Assembly: GCA_025965635.1 (NCBI GenBank)
Contig: JAOPWO010000236.1
Span: 1-5,731 of the forward strand
Origin: Modestobacter sp.
GTDB taxonomy: Bacteria > Actinomycetota > Actinomycetes > Mycobacteriales > Geodermatophilaceae
Direction: 5' to 3'
Length of the DNA stretch: 5,731 nucleotides
Below the pieces are notes generated by a model. That model was not told the DNA's origin, did not search any database, and worked only from the letters and a program-made list of their open reading frames with translations. The translations under genes and the position numbers were made by a program. Of this stretch, positions 5,560 to 5,731 are shown in pieces. Each line of letters opens with the position of its first letter. Within the stretch, counting starts at the first letter, position 1.

Positions 5560-5731
5560 CCGAGCCCCTGCTCGCCGCCGACGCCCGGGAGGAGGGTGCG
5601 CTCGCCACCCTGCGCCGTGGCCTGCGGATGATGCCGGAGTTCCGCCAGGGGCTGCCGGCCACCTTCGCCCTCGCGCTCATCGCCACCGCCGGCCGGGTCG
5701 TCGTCCCGATCGCCGTCCAGCAGACCCTCGA
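5556..5731 (+). CDS. Second ABC exporter half-transporter, N-terminal part
   Basis: The first 58 codons of a gene that continues past the window. The start overlaps the previous stop (ATGA) with GAGGT at 5545-5549, so it is coupled to the first ABC subunit. The visible protein has a charged amphipathic start (LRRGLRMMPEFRQGLP, 19-34) and then a first membrane helix with ALIATAGRVVVPIAVQQTL (40-58), as in actinobacterial ABC exporter subunits. The ATPase domain is not visible. From the partner's altered site I infer that this subunit carries the proper catalytic Glu and switch His and pairs with it as a heterodimer. Confidence 0.82.
   Translation, partial: MTEPLLAADAREEGALATLRRGLRMMPEFRQGLPATFALALIATAGRVVVPIAVQQTL

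Noticed and set aside
1..5731. tRNA, rRNA, CRISPR array, insertion sequence ends or phage genes
   Set aside because: No repeated spacer pattern, cloverleaf-like region, transposase motif or terminal inverted repeats were seen on either strand.

Overview
The window is GC-rich (third codon positions are almost all G or C). Genes are densely packed with ATGA start/stop overlaps, and several proteins are of actinobacterial type: a PriA-like HisA, a TIGR03085-like protein and mycothiol-dependent-isomerase-like proteins. This points to a high-GC actinobacterium. A Geodermatophilaceae-like or Frankia-like relative is a guess from general resemblance, not something the sequence proves.

Region 1 (1-1490, + strand) is the end of a histidine biosynthesis operon: the 3' part of priA/hisA, a RidA-family gene, then complete hisF. 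The three overlap by 4 bases each (ATGA), so they are almost certainly co-transcribed and translationally coupled. PriA makes PRFAR, and HisF, with HisH encoded outside the window, cyclises it to IGP and AICAR. The RidA-like protein lacks the arginine used by imine-hydrolysing RidA enzymes, so its job here is open. No hisI follows hisF.

Region 2 (1491-2372, + strand) looks eroded. A short stretch resembles part of a DUF222/13E12-type protein. It is followed by a membrane-protein reading frame with no convincing start codon, although a strong ribosome binding site sits upstream. Next comes a winged-helix regulator whose reading frame is broken in the middle of its helix-turn-helix.

Region 3 (2383-3625) holds two DinB/maleylpyruvate-isomerase-fold proteins facing each other, with stop codons only 7 bases apart. 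The first follows the broken regulator by 10 bases. The second is TIGR03085-like and on the minus strand. Their predicted metal ligands differ (His-x3-His against Glu-x3-His).

Region 4 (3626-5731) starts with a divergent intergenic region carrying candidate promoters and a GC-rich palindrome. It continues with two overlapping half-size ABC exporter genes; the second runs off the window. The first has an intact Walker A and LSGGQ, but Asp replaces the catalytic Glu and Tyr replaces the switch His. This is the pattern of the degenerate subunit of a heterodimeric exporter.

I found no convincing new multi-gene system. The items most worth a second look are the interrupted regulator cassette, the Arg-less RidA protein in the his operon, and the predicted asymmetric ABC exporter.
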